From Owenweeksia sp048267305 (GTDB taxonomy: Bacteria > Bacteroidota > Bacteroidia > Flavobacteriales > Schleiferiaceae), in contig JBLWXT010000002.1 in assembly GCA_048267305.1 (NCBI GenBank), positions 124,001 through 188,000 on the forward strand: 64,000 nucleotides of DNA, read 5' to 3'. This document shows, piece by piece, positions 34,409 to 42,687 of the stretch. Made by a program: the position numbers and the translations under genes. Each line of letters starts with the position of its first letter. The first letter of the stretch is position 1. The notes below the pieces were generated by a model. It saw only the letters and a list, made by a program, of their open reading frames with translations. It was not told the origin of the DNA and searched no databases.

Positions 34409-34440
34409 GCGCATCAGTTTTAGGATTGATGCGCTTTTTT
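34409..34440 (+). terminator. rho-independent terminator of the nitroreductase gene
   Basis: An 8-bp perfect GC-rich stem (GCGCATCA at 34409-34416 with TGATGCGC at 34427-34434, loop 10) is followed by six T, starting 25 bases after the stop codon. Confidence 0.9.
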
Positions 34441-34485
34441 AATTTTCAACAGTTTGTTTTCGGCACTATTCCCTTGTGGTAGTCT

Positions 34486-34493
34486 TACATTTG
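34486..34493 (+). promoter_or_regulatory. candidate -7 promoter box for the HipA-like/DUF3037 pair
   Basis: TACATTTG is a full TAnnTTTG match, 28 bases before the ATG at 34522. No good -33 TTG at 17-23 bases. Confidence 0.4.
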
Positions 34494-34521
34494 TGCTGAT
34501 GCATTTACATCTTTGTAATTA

Positions 34522-35316
34522 ATGAACAAAACCATTGAGCTCAGAACAGTAGCCGTTACCCGCTACATTACACCCTTGCGGGAAGGCGGATCACTGCCGG
34601 CACTGGCCGAGGCAGATGATGACTTTAAATATGTATTGAAGTTTAGAGGTGCCGGCCATGGGGTAAAAGCACTTATTGCCGAACTTTTAGGCGGTGAAAT
34701 TGCGCGGACCTTGGGCCTGCAAATTCCCGAGTTGGTATTTGCCAATTTGGATGAAGCCTTTGGTCGTAGTGAGGGTGACGAGGAAATTCAGGATCTACTG
34801 AAGGGCAGTCAGGGTTTAAACCTTGCCCTACATTTTCTTTCGGGCGCTATAACCTACGACCCTGTAGTAACGGAAGTTAATCCAGAGCTGGCCTCTAAAA
34901 TTGTATGGTTGGATGCCTTTATCACCAACATCGATCGTACTTTCAAAAATACCAACATGCTGATGTGGCACAAAGAACTTTGGTTGATTGACCATGGTGC
35001 CACTTTTTATTTTCACCATTCTTGGGATAACTGGGAAAAGCATGCTGTTAGCCCTTTTACTCTTATAAAGAATCACGTTTTGCTGCCACAGGCGAGTAAA
35101 TTAAATGATGTTGATGACACTCTTAAGGCCCTTCTTCCTGATGAAAAACTGCGGGAAATTGTAAATCTCATTCCTGAGGATTGGCTACACTGGGAAGATG
35201 TGGATTTAAATCCGGAGGAAATCAAAGAAGTGTACTTTCAATTTTTGACGAGGAGAAAAGCCCATTCACAAAACTTTATAAAAGAAGCTGAAGATGCCAG
35301 AAAGTTACTTTTATGA
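34522..35316 (+). CDS. HipA-like protein kinase
   Basis: 264 residues, much shorter than canonical HipA (about 440), matching the stand-alone HipA-like kinases. The kinase core is visible: an ATP-binding lysine in YVLKFRGAG (Lys about 40), the catalytic loop FITNIDRTFKNTNMLM (Asp about 138, Asn about 143/145) and the metal-binding LIDHG (Asp about 157). The canonical HipA N-terminal subdomain is absent. HipA phosphorylates glutamyl-tRNA synthetase; the target here is unknown and no HipB-like antitoxin is adjacent. It overlaps the DUF3037 gene by 23 bases, a conserved pairing in my memory of the family. Confidence 0.85.
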   Translation: MNKTIELRTVAVTRYITPLREGGSLPALAEADDDFKYVLKFRGAGHGVKALIAELLGGEIARTLGLQIPELVFANLDEAFGRSEGDEEIQDLLKGSQGLNLALHFLSGAITYDPVVTEVNPELASKIVWLDAFITNIDRTFKNTNMLMWHKELWLIDHGATFYFHHSWDNWEKHAVSPFTLIKNHVLLPQASKLNDVDDTLKALLPDEKLREIVNLIPEDWLHWEDVDLNPEEIKEVYFQFLTRRKAHSQNFIKEAEDARKLLL

Positions 35317-35677
35317 ATATGCGGTAATCCGCCTGGTGCCTCGTGTAGAGCGTGAGGAGTTTTTAAATGTAGGTGTAATTCTGTTTTGCAAAAGGCCCTG
35401 TTTTTTAAAGGCCAAATGTCAGATCAACACCGCTAAACTTGCCCTGTATGATCATGAGCTGGACTTATCCGTTATAGAAAACAATCTCAAAGCCTTCCAC
35501 AAAATATGTGCGGGCGACAAAGATGGCGGCCCCATGGCGCTTGAGGATCATGCTTCGCGCTTCCGCTGGCTAACTGCCGAACGCAGCTCCAGTATACAAA
35601 CTTCTCGTCCACACCACGGGTTTTCCACCGATTTGGAGGCTACATTGGAAAGACTATTTGAAGAGCTGGTGATGTGA
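35294..35677 (+). CDS. DUF3037 domain-containing protein
   Basis: 127 residues. The DUF3037 signature is present from the first residues: FYEYAVIRLVPRVEREEFLNVGVILFCKRPCFLKAK, followed by the mid-domain AFHKICAGDK and a final SSSIQTSRPHHGFSTDLEATLERLFEELV. It begins inside the HipA-like gene (23-base overlap in another frame), so it is translationally coupled to it. The family is of unknown function, almost always next to a HipA-like kinase; it could be its substrate, adaptor or antitoxin-like partner. The start ATG was chosen because it directly precedes the conserved YEYAVIR motif. Confidence 0.88.
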   Translation: MPESYFYEYAVIRLVPRVEREEFLNVGVILFCKRPCFLKAKCQINTAKLALYDHELDLSVIENNLKAFHKICAGDKDGGPMALEDHASRFRWLTAERSSSIQTSRPHHGFSTDLEATLERLFEELVM

Positions 35678-35783
35678 GAATATTTTACAACCTTAGAATG
35701 TCGCTTTGATTACATCCTGATGATTTCAATATTTTATTCTTTGTTATTTATTCAAATATTTCAACTCGTTTCTGCGATAAACA

Positions 35784-36131
35784 ATGAGTCAAACAAAGAT
35801 TGCCAAGGATTTCAAAGTAGCAAACTGGGTTAATTCCTATGCTGATGACCTCTTTTCATGGGCTTCATACAAAGTGAGTGATACGCCACTGGCGGAAGAT
35901 TTGGTTCAGGAAACTTTCCTCTCCGCATTCAAGGCATTTGATTCATTTAAGGAAGATGCTAACCCCAAAACCTGGCTGTTTAGAATACTGAACAACAAAA
36001 TTATTGATCATTACCGCAAGGCTTCCAACCACAGTAAACCAGAAATGGATGAAGCCCAGCCAGAAAATTACAGCAATTCATTTTTTGACGATTATGACAA
36101 TTGGGAAGCCAATGGACTGGAAGAGCGTTGA
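35784..36131 (+). pseudogene. ECF sigma factor truncated after region 2
   Basis: 115 residues. Sigma region 2 is complete: SYADDLFSWASYKVSDTPLAEDLVQETFLSAFKAFDSF and the ANPKTWLFRILNNKIIDHYRK stretch that binds core enzyme and the -10 element. After an acidic linker (SFFDDYDNWEANG) the frame stops at 36129-36131, exactly where Bacteroidota ECF sigmas continue into region 4. I read all three forward frames of the following 150 bases and saw no region 4 (the -35-binding helix-turn-helix). The gene is therefore truncated by deletion, or encodes a region-2-only protein. No anti-sigma factor is adjacent. Confidence 0.75.
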
Positions 36132-36285
36132 GTTTTTGCAAAATGGGCGAAAATTCACCTTAGTTCCATTTTCGGAAAGCGAGGCTTTGCAAACTCAGCA
36201 ACAAACAGACACTCTATCAGCATAGGCGAAGTAAACTGCATTTAGAAAAACAAAGCTTAGTGCTGAATATCTACCTTTACGCGGC

Positions 36286-37140
36286 ATGTTTCAAGAACCA
36301 ATTACCTTCCAATCCAATCATGACCGTGGCTTTGAGATAGAAGTTGCCACCTTCAGTGATATCCGCAAAAACATAGAGGATACGGCACCTCTGGCTCGTC
36401 ATGACTTTTATGTGATTTTCCATATTACACAAGGAAAAGGCACACATTTTATAGACTTTAGAAACTATGAAATAGAAATTGGTGACACCCTTTTTTTAAG
36501 CAAAGGACAAGTACATTCATTTGGAATGGAAAAAGACATTGAAGGTTATCTGATTCTTTTTACGGAGGATTTTTTAAATGAAACTGTATCCCGAAAAGGT
36601 ATCATATCCGAAAGTCCTCTTTTTAATTTTTATATGCACAGCCCCATTCTAAGGGGGGCGGATAGTAAGAACCTGGATCTTGAAAGCTTGTTTTCTCAAA
36701 TTTTCAAAGAGTTTAATCTTGAGGAAAACCTCAATCAAAGTGAGATTCTAAAAAACTACCTGGAACTGATCATTCTAAAGGCTGAACGCCTAAAACCTTA
36801 CACAACTGAAAAACAGAACTCACACGCTTTAAACGAGTTTCAAAGGTTTAAATCTCTACTTGAAAAACAAGTGAGCCACAAACGCCCTGTAAAAGACTAC
36901 GCAGCTGAATTAGGCTTCTCACCAAAAAAACTAAATGACCTGTGCCGGAAGTTTGTAAATCAAAGTGCTAAAGAGTTTATTGATAATCGTACCATTTTGG
37001 AAATGAAGCGACTTCTCAAAACTCAAAACATTCCCGTAAAGGAACTCACATGGGCTATGGGCTTTGAAGAACCTACCAATCTTGTTAAGTATTTTAAGAA
37101 ACATACAGGGCTCACTCCTGGTCAGTTTCTAAAAACATAA
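36286..37140 (+). CDS. AraC family transcriptional regulator
   Basis: 284 residues. The N-terminal part (about 1-140) is a cupin-like sensor (DFYVIFHITQGKGTHFIDF, IEIGDTLFLSKGQVHSFG, GYLILFTEDFL). The C-terminal part (about 185-284) is the double helix-turn-helix domain of AraC: FKSLLEKQVSHKRPVKDYAAELGFSPKKLNDLCRKF and the second helix-turn-helix VKELTWAMGFEEPTNLVKYFKKHTGLTPGQF. It probably regulates the adjacent lipoprotein and quinone-reductase-like genes downstream. This is inferred from position; the ligand is unknown. A near-consensus TACCTTTA sits just before the start. Confidence 0.94.
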   Translation: MFQEPITFQSNHDRGFEIEVATFSDIRKNIEDTAPLARHDFYVIFHITQGKGTHFIDFRNYEIEIGDTLFLSKGQVHSFGMEKDIEGYLILFTEDFLNETVSRKGIISESPLFNFYMHSPILRGADSKNLDLESLFSQIFKEFNLEENLNQSEILKNYLELIILKAERLKPYTTEKQNSHALNEFQRFKSLLEKQVSHKRPVKDYAAELGFSPKKLNDLCRKFVNQSAKEFIDNRTILEMKRLLKTQNIPVKELTWAMGFEEPTNLVKYFKKHTGLTPGQFLKT

Positions 37141-37258
37141 AAACCTAGCTGGTTTCATTTTTACCATTTTTCATTTCTTTTTTATCACGTGTTATCCTCC
37201 ATAGCGGGGGTTCTTTGTACCATCAAATTTTAATAACACAATCTAATATTTAATTGAA

Positions 37259-38128
37259 ATGAAAAAGTTAACTGTATTAATGTCAGCACTGGTTTTGGGT
37301 ACAACAATGCTTAGCTGTGATGATGATAAAACTGATGAAAAGGTAACTGTGGAAGTATCAAACAAGGAAAAGGCACAAGCCGTATTACTATCGTTTGAAT
37401 CAGGTGATGACAGTGCTCTTCTAAATTATGTGAATGGCGATAAATACATTCAGCATAATCTTGGTTTCCCTGATGGAAGAAAGGCTGTTGTTGACGCCAT
37501 GAATGCCGGAGCCTTAGACGGAACTACTGTGAGCATCCGCAGGGTATTCGAAGATGACGATGTGGTTTTTATGCACTCTCAGTACAAGTTATTTGGTGCC
37601 GATCAAGTAGGTTTTGATGTATTTCGCTTTGAAGATGGATTGATAGTAGAACATTGGGACAACCTGCAAGTGGCCAATGGTGATGATGTAAATGGTGCCA
37701 ATCCTAATACCATGCTGAATGGACCAACGGAATCTACAACTGCTAATGGTTCAATAAATAAAACCTTTGTATCCAATATGTTGGACGACCTGTTCATCAA
37801 AGGCAACTGGAGCAACTGGTCAAATTATTTTGACTCTACCCGGTACGTGCAGCACAACCCTGATTACCCCAATGGAACCGATATTTTCGCCAGTTTCCCT
37901 GACGGATTTCAGTTTTACACTTCCTCAGAATTTGTATATAGCGATGGCAACTTTGTGCTGAGCGGATCAGTAGGTCCTGAGCTGGATGCTAACTTCCAGC
38001 CTACAGGAAGTGAAATCGCTTATTATGATCTCTTCAGAATTGAAAACGGATTGGTAGTTGAGCATTGGGATATAATTCAGGCAATACCTGAAGAAAGTAC
38101 ATGGGCAAATACAAATGGCAAGTTTTAA
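37259..38128 (+). CDS. lipoprotein with two tandem NTF2/SnoaL-like domains
   Basis: 289 residues. Lipoprotein signal with lipobox TMLSC (Cys about 20). Two similar domains follow: about 33-145 (NKEKAQAVLLSFESGDDSALLNYVNGDKYIQHN...VVFMHSQYKLFG...VFRFEDGLIVEHWDNLQ) and about 165-289 (NKTFVSNMLDDLFIKGNWSNWSNYFDSTRYVQHN...YYDLFRIENGLVVEHWDIIQ). The repeated (K/R)Y(I/V)QHN and GL(I/V)VEHWD motifs are those of the predicted SnoaL-like aldol-condensation/nuclear transport factor 2 families. Function in the envelope is unknown. It follows the AraC gene and precedes the SDR gene. Confidence 0.88.
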   Translation: MKKLTVLMSALVLGTTMLSCDDDKTDEKVTVEVSNKEKAQAVLLSFESGDDSALLNYVNGDKYIQHNLGFPDGRKAVVDAMNAGALDGTTVSIRRVFEDDDVVFMHSQYKLFGADQVGFDVFRFEDGLIVEHWDNLQVANGDDVNGANPNTMLNGPTESTTANGSINKTFVSNMLDDLFIKGNWSNWSNYFDSTRYVQHNPDYPNGTDIFASFPDGFQFYTSSEFVYSDGNFVLSGSVGPELDANFQPTGSEIAYYDLFRIENGLVVEHWDIIQAIPEESTWANTNGKF

Positions 38129-38157
38129 TATAGGTTAGTTTTGGTTAATGGTTCGGG

Positions 38158-38186
38158 CCGGAAGTGTTGCAAAGCAATACTTCCGG
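38158..38186. other. hairpin between the NTF2-like lipoprotein and SDR genes
   Basis: A 13-bp stem (38158-38170 with 38174-38186, one G-T pair, loop AAA) sits in the 82-base gap, 25 bases before the SDR ATG. It is followed by TTTG only, so it is a weak terminator at best; it may act as an attenuator or mRNA-stabilising element between two co-transcribed genes. Confidence 0.6.
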
Positions 38187-38210
38187 TTTGTCCGGTAAAA
38201 AAATAATACA

Positions 38211-39059
38211 ATGAAAATAGCAGTAACGGCCGCCACTGGCCAACTTGGTGGAGCAATTGTAAAAGCACTTATTACCCTTATCGGGAAAGAAAATGTAGTT
38301 GGGATAGCGCGTACCCCTTCCAAACTGAAAGGGCTGGGAATTGAGGCCCGCAAGGGAGATTACTCGAATAAAGCGGATTTTGATGAAGCTCTAAAGGGAA
38401 TTGATGTCTTGCTATTGGTTTCGGGAATGGATGCACCTGATAAACGAATTGAGCAACACCGCAATGTGATAAACGCAGCTAAAGAAGCTGGCGTAAAGAA
38501 AATAGTGTACACCAGTGTGCAGGGAGCCGAGGAAAACACAGCCTTTTCTCCTGTGGTTCAGAGCAATCGGCAAACGGAAAAAGATGTGCAGATGAGCGGA
38601 ATGGATCATGTAATTGGCAGAAACGGAATTTACATCGAACCCGATGTGGAGTACATTGAAAACTACAAAAAAGAAGGTGTCATTAGAAACTGTGCCGGAA
38701 ACGGTAAATGTGGCTATACCACCCGCGCTGAGCTAGGCTATGCTTATGCCAAAATGCTTACCGAAGATAAGCACAACGGACAAACTTATAATCTAAATGG
38801 AGAGGCTATCACACAGTACCAACTTGCTGAATATTTAAACAGGGCATTTGGCACATCACTGAGCTATCAGCCCATGAGTGTAGAGGAATACAAAGAGGAT
38901 CGGGTAAATGAATTGGGCGATTTTATGGGGACCATAATTGCGGGAATTTATCAGGGTATTAGAGAAGGAAAATCAGATAACCCCAGTGATTATGAAAAAG
39001 CGGCAGGACGAAAACACCAAAGCTGGGAGGATTATTTTGATGGATTGAAGCAGGATTAG
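38211..39059 (+). CDS. NmrA/QorB-like SDR oxidoreductase
   Basis: 282 residues. NAD(P)-binding glycine motif VTAATGQLGG (about 5-14), then VVGIARTPSKL, DVLLLVSGMDAP and KIVYTSVQGAEEN, an atypical SDR (a7 type) layout as in NAD(P)H:quinone oxidoreductase QorB. The later GIYIEPDVEYIENYKKEGVI and the C-terminal PMSVEEYKEDRVNELG stretch also fit. It probably reduces quinones or a related carbonyl compound in the cytoplasm. It is the last gene of the AraC/lipoprotein group, whose co-occurrence suggests an AraC-controlled electrophile response. Confidence 0.9.
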   Translation: MKIAVTAATGQLGGAIVKALITLIGKENVVGIARTPSKLKGLGIEARKGDYSNKADFDEALKGIDVLLLVSGMDAPDKRIEQHRNVINAAKEAGVKKIVYTSVQGAEENTAFSPVVQSNRQTEKDVQMSGMDHVIGRNGIYIEPDVEYIENYKKEGVIRNCAGNGKCGYTTRAELGYAYAKMLTEDKHNGQTYNLNGEAITQYQLAEYLNRAFGTSLSYQPMSVEEYKEDRVNELGDFMGTIIAGIYQGIREGKSDNPSDYEKAAGRKHQSWEDYFDGLKQD

Positions 39060-39107
39060 TTGGATTTAATCATTTTAATAACACCTATTGTAAATCGTGG
39101 ATTATTA

Positions 39108-39140
39108 TTGAATAAGTAATTAATCCACGCTGTACCTTTG
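39108..39140 (+). promoter_or_regulatory. promoter TTG-N22-TACCTTTG
   Basis: TACCTTTG at 39133-39140 with TTG at 39108-39110 (22-base spacing, within the range known for Flavobacterium) lies 69 bases upstream of the substrate-binding protein start. A good match in an otherwise plain 149-base gap. Confidence 0.5.
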
Positions 39141-39208
39141 CTACCGATTTTTTAAAGGCGTAAATATCTAAACACTATGTATTCGCAAGTGTTGGATAGT
39201 ATCCTATA

Positions 39209-40102
39209 ATGAAAAGAAACATGAAAACTATACGTTGCACTGGGGTGCCCGAGCACTTTAATTACCCATGGCAAATAGCTTTAAAAAGCGGAGATTTTGA
39301 AAAGGCCAGTATTGATGTTCAATGGGAAGATCAATCCGGAGGTACAGGAGCCATGGCCCGCGATCTTCGTAATGATGATGTGGATCTTGCTATCATGCTT
39401 ACCGAAGGCGCCCTCACGGATATTATCCGTGGAAATCCATCTAAAATTGTTTCAACCTATGTTCAAAGCCCTTTAAACTGGGGTGTGCACACTTCTGCAA
39501 ACGCACAAATTGAAGGTCCTGATGATATTCAGGGAAAGACTTTTGCGATAAGCAGAATGAATTCCGGATCTCACTTGATGGCTTTTTTATATGGCCTCAA
39601 TAAGGGAATCCAGATTTCGAGCACCGACTTTAATTTGGTGAATAACCTTGATGGTGCACGACATGCCTTGAAAGCAGAACCCAATCAATTGTTTCTTTGG
39701 GAAAAATATACCACCAAGCCATTGGTGGACAGCGGTGAGTTTAAACTTATTGACCATTGCCTTACGCCATGGCCAAGTTTTGTAGTAGTAGTTAGAAAAG
39801 AGTACTTAAAGAATAATCCTGAAGTTGTGGATGAAGTACTCTCTATAGTGAACAAACACGCTATTGAGCTTCAAGCCAGCGATACCACAGCCCTGCGTAT
39901 TTCAAAACATTATCACCTGGACCTTGAAGATGCCAGGGAATGGTTTAAAACCGTAAAGTGGAAGGTGGATTATCAGATTGACAAGAAAATGCTTGTGGAA
40001 GTATCCTTTATCCTAAGTGAATTGGGCATTTTGGTGAGGCCATTAAGTGCCGGTGAAATAAGGGAGCGCGTACTTAGTACTCCATTACTGGAAGAGGTTT
40101 AA
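39209..40102 (+). CDS. cytoplasmic NMT1/ABC substrate-binding-like protein
   Basis: 297 residues of the periplasmic-binding-protein type II fold: GVPEHFNYPWQIALKSGDFEKASIDVQWED, the VDLAIMLTEGALTDIIRGNPSKIVSTYVQSP block and IQGKTFAISRMNSGSHLMAFLY. These resemble nitrate/taurine/thiamine-precursor binding proteins (NMT1/SsuA-like). There is no signal peptide or lipobox and no ABC permease or ATPase gene nearby. It may bind a small ligand in the cytoplasm. The last 18 bases overlap the 3' end of the convergent PepSY gene. A second ATG at 39221 is also possible. Confidence 0.8.
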   Translation: MKRNMKTIRCTGVPEHFNYPWQIALKSGDFEKASIDVQWEDQSGGTGAMARDLRNDDVDLAIMLTEGALTDIIRGNPSKIVSTYVQSPLNWGVHTSANAQIEGPDDIQGKTFAISRMNSGSHLMAFLYGLNKGIQISSTDFNLVNNLDGARHALKAEPNQLFLWEKYTTKPLVDSGEFKLIDHCLTPWPSFVVVVRKEYLKNNPEVVDEVLSIVNKHAIELQASDTTALRISKHYHLDLEDAREWFKTVKWKVDYQIDKKMLVEVSFILSELGILVRPLSAGEIRERVLSTPLLEEV

Positions 40103-41254
40103 TTTTTTTTTAGCCCCTCTCCTTTTTTGTTGATTCAGCTTCCGCTTGTTATACCATATTAATGTACCTGTAATGGGCAGGCTGGTGCCTATAAGTGCAG
40201 CTATAAAAAACAATAGCTTAGAGAAGCCTCCATATACGTTAGCCAGGTGAATATCGTGAATGGTTCCTGCTATCTGCGCGCCAACAGGCTTTTCACTAAA
40301 GTCGTCTATGGCAAGTATATCCCCTGTGTTTCTGTTAACCCAAACTTTATCAGGTGCGGCAAATGCAAAAAAGCCTGATTTGTATTTCCGTACTTCTGTT
40401 ACCGGAGAATTTCCCTTGCCAAAGTTTATACGATGAAAGCCGTCATAGCTAAATTTTTCATCTGCCATAGCACGTAATTCAGTTATGCTTAATGGAGTGG
40501 TAAAAATGTCCTTACTGCCATCCTCATTGTACTCCACATTGTTGCCTCTAGCAAAAACCTCTGCACCAAGCAAAGCGCTTGCGCCATTTCTATACCACTC
40601 AAAAGACCAGTTGAGGCCGGTTAAAGCCAGTACAAGCAACAGTACAGAGGCATAAAAACCCAGCACATTATGAAGGTCGTAGTTCACCTTTATCCATGGC
40701 CCACTGGTTTTTAGCTTAAAGCCATTTTTGAGAAACTTGAGTTTTACGGGCCACCACATATAAATCCCCGAAAGGATCATCACCAAAAAAATGAGTGTGG
40801 CCACCCCCACTATGGGGCGGCCTATGGACGAATCTAAAAGCAGCCAGCGGTGCAGGCGGAAGAAGAAACCAAAGAACTCTTTTACCCCACTCGATGCATT
40901 ACCTAAAATTTCACCTGAGTAAGGATTCATGTAATAACGTGTTCCATGCCTTTGCTCCGGTTTTGTTTTAAGGCTAAAAATGTAGGCCTCATCCGCTTTG
41001 TCAGGAACTATCACATAGGCCACCTCTCCTCCTTCCTCACTTTGAAGTATTTCAATTAGTTGCTCTTCACCAAGAGTACTTTCGCCCTCAGCTACATAAA
41101 ACTTTTCGGGTTGCAACAAGCGTGTAATCTCATCTTCAAAGGCAAGTATGGTACCGCTAAGGCATATTATAAATATGAGAATACCGCTCCCAAGGCCTAG
41201 CCACAGGTGAACTTTGTTTATAAGGGCTTTAAAGGTGTTTTTGCGCTTTGTCAT
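40085..41254 (-). CDS. PepSY-domain membrane protein (iron-uptake-associated reductase)
   Basis: 389 residues with four membrane helices: about 14-36 (LGSGILIFIICLSGTILAF), about 145-165, about 190-215 (GFYASVLLLVLALTGLNW) and about 350-372. PepSY-type loops lie between them, with conserved histidines in FRLHRWLL, YDLHNVLG and TIHDIHLANVYG that may hold haem, as in the FecR/PiuB-type PepSY-TM family. These proteins are linked to ferric siderophore or haem reduction. Its place behind an HmuY/TonB receptor operon supports an iron role. It is the last gene of the locus, 3 bases after the DUF6686 gene. Confidence 0.9.
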   Translation of the reverse strand: MTKRKNTFKALINKVHLWLGLGSGILIFIICLSGTILAFEDEITRLLQPEKFYVAEGESTLGEEQLIEILQSEEGGEVAYVIVPDKADEAYIFSLKTKPEQRHGTRYYMNPYSGEILGNASSGVKEFFGFFFRLHRWLLLDSSIGRPIVGVATLIFLVMILSGIYMWWPVKLKFLKNGFKLKTSGPWIKVNYDLHNVLGFYASVLLLVLALTGLNWSFEWYRNGASALLGAEVFARGNNVEYNEDGSKDIFTTPLSITELRAMADEKFSYDGFHRINFGKGNSPVTEVRKYKSGFFAFAAPDKVWVNRNTGDILAIDDFSEKPVGAQIAGTIHDIHLANVYGGFSKLLFFIAALIGTSLPITGTLIWYNKRKLNQQKRRGAKKKLNLFQ

Positions 41255-41257
41255 GTC

Positions 41258-41578
41258 TCAATCGTTCAAAGTATACATTACCGCCCCCATCCAGGCGGCC
41301 TGCTCCATGATGTTGTGTAATTCTGTTAATTCATTTCCCGTTAGCCAAAGCCTTGTGCAGTGATCCTTTAAAGGAATGCTAAATCGCTTTTGACTGCTGC
41401 CTTTACAAATTTGAGCCTCAGTAATTTCCTTCTTTAGCTTTCGCCTTAATTGGTTAAACTCAGTAGGCTGAAGGATGTAATGAGAGGTGCCAAAGGCCAG
41501 CTGAGTAAGGTTGCAATCAGGGCAACGCATTACTGCGCCATTGGCATTTTGATATAAAACTGTGGGCTCGCAAGGCAT
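41258..41578 (-). CDS. DUF6686-like small cysteine protein
   Basis: 106 residues. The N-terminus holds NGAVMRCPDCNLTQLAFGTSHYIL, the cysteine pair and following strand I associate with DUF6686 of Bacteroidota iron loci, and a helical C-terminal part (LTGNELTELHNIMEQAAWMGAVMY). The CPDC pair (about residues 19-22), with Cys 3 near the start, may bind a metal or be redox-active. No signal peptide, so it is cytoplasmic. It is three bases upstream of the PepSY gene and downstream of the HmuY lipoprotein gene. Confidence 0.75.
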   Translation of the reverse strand: MPCEPTVLYQNANGAVMRCPDCNLTQLAFGTSHYILQPTEFNQLRRKLKKEITEAQICKGSSQKRFSIPLKDHCTRLWLTGNELTELHNIMEQAAWMGAVMYTLND

Positions 41579-41601
41579 TAAATAAAATTTTTATTGTGGT
41601 G

Positions 41602-41636
41602 CCTCATACCGGCTCATTTTACAAGGCCGGCAGAGG
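41602..41636 (-). other. imperfect hairpin in the HmuY-DUF6686 gap
   Basis: CCTC...CCGGC (41602-41613) can pair with GCCGG..GAGG (41626-41636) leaving a 12-base loop. There is no T-run after it on the minus strand, so termination is unlikely; it may adjust expression between the two genes. Low confidence. Confidence 0.35.
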
Positions 41637-41676
41637 ACTTATTTCCAAAATTGACAGGGAGGCAATTTTGAAAGTA

Positions 41677-42687
41677 TCACAATGGTAAATACTCAAAACT
41701 TACCCCACCTTTATTTCCGTTTTCGTCATAAAAACCAGTAAAGTGGAGTCGGTAATTTTGTTCTTCAGCATCTTGTACAAAAAAGTTTTTGGAGGCATCA
41801 ACACTATACGCTCCGGCATCCAAATCATAAAACTTCCAATCGTGGCCAATTACATCCGGCTGGCCGCTATAGCGCGAAAAGTCTATGTCTTCTCCAGTGA
41901 GTTGCTTATAGCTCCAGCTGCTATCTGCGTAACTCTCCGTATGAAAATAGGCCTGCGTTTTATAGGGATTTATCAAAACTCCGGTAACTGAATAATCCAA
42001 AGTATCAGCACCATCATACAGGCGTTCCATGTATTTGGTAAATACAATGTCCCACTCATGTTTTGGCGGCTCCAGCTCAAGTATTTCAGTTGGTTTTTCC
42101 AAAGAAATATACACGTGGTTATAAGTGCTGTTTAATGGAATTGTAAATTCAATAAGCTTCGAATGGTCGAGATTGGAAATTTTAAGGTGATAGCCTTCCT
42201 CATCATAATCTGTGATTTGTAAAAGCTTGTATCCCCGGGGTTGGTTGTTTAAGGTTTTGCCCAAATCAATAATATACACATGACCTTTGGGAAGGGTATC
42301 CTCCCAATCATTCATCATATATCCATTGCTGAAAAAGCGCCATGCACGCTCATATTCAAAATTACAATCACTTACATTAAAACTTCCGTTAAAATCTGTA
42401 ACACCCGTATTTGCAGATCTTTGCAACATTGATGGGTTTACAAATAAATTAGGATGACCGGCATCGCAACCGAGGGCTAAATCCCAAACATCCCGCTTAT
42501 TAAAACCCTTGTTTCGGCCGCTGCTCAAATCAAAATATACTTGATATTGGTAATCAACTCCACCTTCAGAACCCATGTTTACCTGACCAACCAAATCGGT
42601 TAAAAACCTGGCTGGTAGGTGATCTTCCTCCTTTTGGCAGGAGGCGAGGGTTAAAAGTGAAATTGCTATGAGACAAACTTTATACAT
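41677..42687 (-). CDS. HmuY family haem-binding-like lipoprotein
   Basis: 336 residues. Lipoprotein signal with lipobox LASC (Cys about 17). The HmuY-type strands are seen twice: DVWDLALGCD near residue 67 and HEWDIVFTKY near residue 213, with long beta-rich stretches between. HmuY of Porphyromonas captures haem and passes it to the TonB receptor HmuR. Here the protein is anchored at the surface. It overlaps the stop of the TonB receptor gene by one base (42687), so it is made with it. Haem-ligating residues cannot be assigned by eye. Confidence 0.85.
   Translation of the reverse strand: MYKVCLIAISLLTLASCQKEEDHLPARFLTDLVGQVNMGSEGGVDYQYQVYFDLSSGRNKGFNKRDVWDLALGCDAGHPNLFVNPSMLQRSANTGVTDFNGSFNVSDCNFEYERAWRFFSNGYMMNDWEDTLPKGHVYIIDLGKTLNNQPRGYKLLQITDYDEEGYHLKISNLDHSKLIEFTIPLNSTYNHVYISLEKPTEILELEPPKHEWDIVFTKYMERLYDGADTLDYSVTGVLINPYKTQAYFHTESYADSSWSYKQLTGEDIDFSRYSGQPDVIGHDWKFYDLDAGAYSVDASKNFFVQDAEEQNYRLHFTGFYDENGNKGGVSFEYLPL

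Noticed and set aside
36004..36225. frame that could hold sigma region 4 after the truncated sigma factor
   Set aside because: Its residues do not form a helix-turn-helix; region 4 is absent in all three forward frames.
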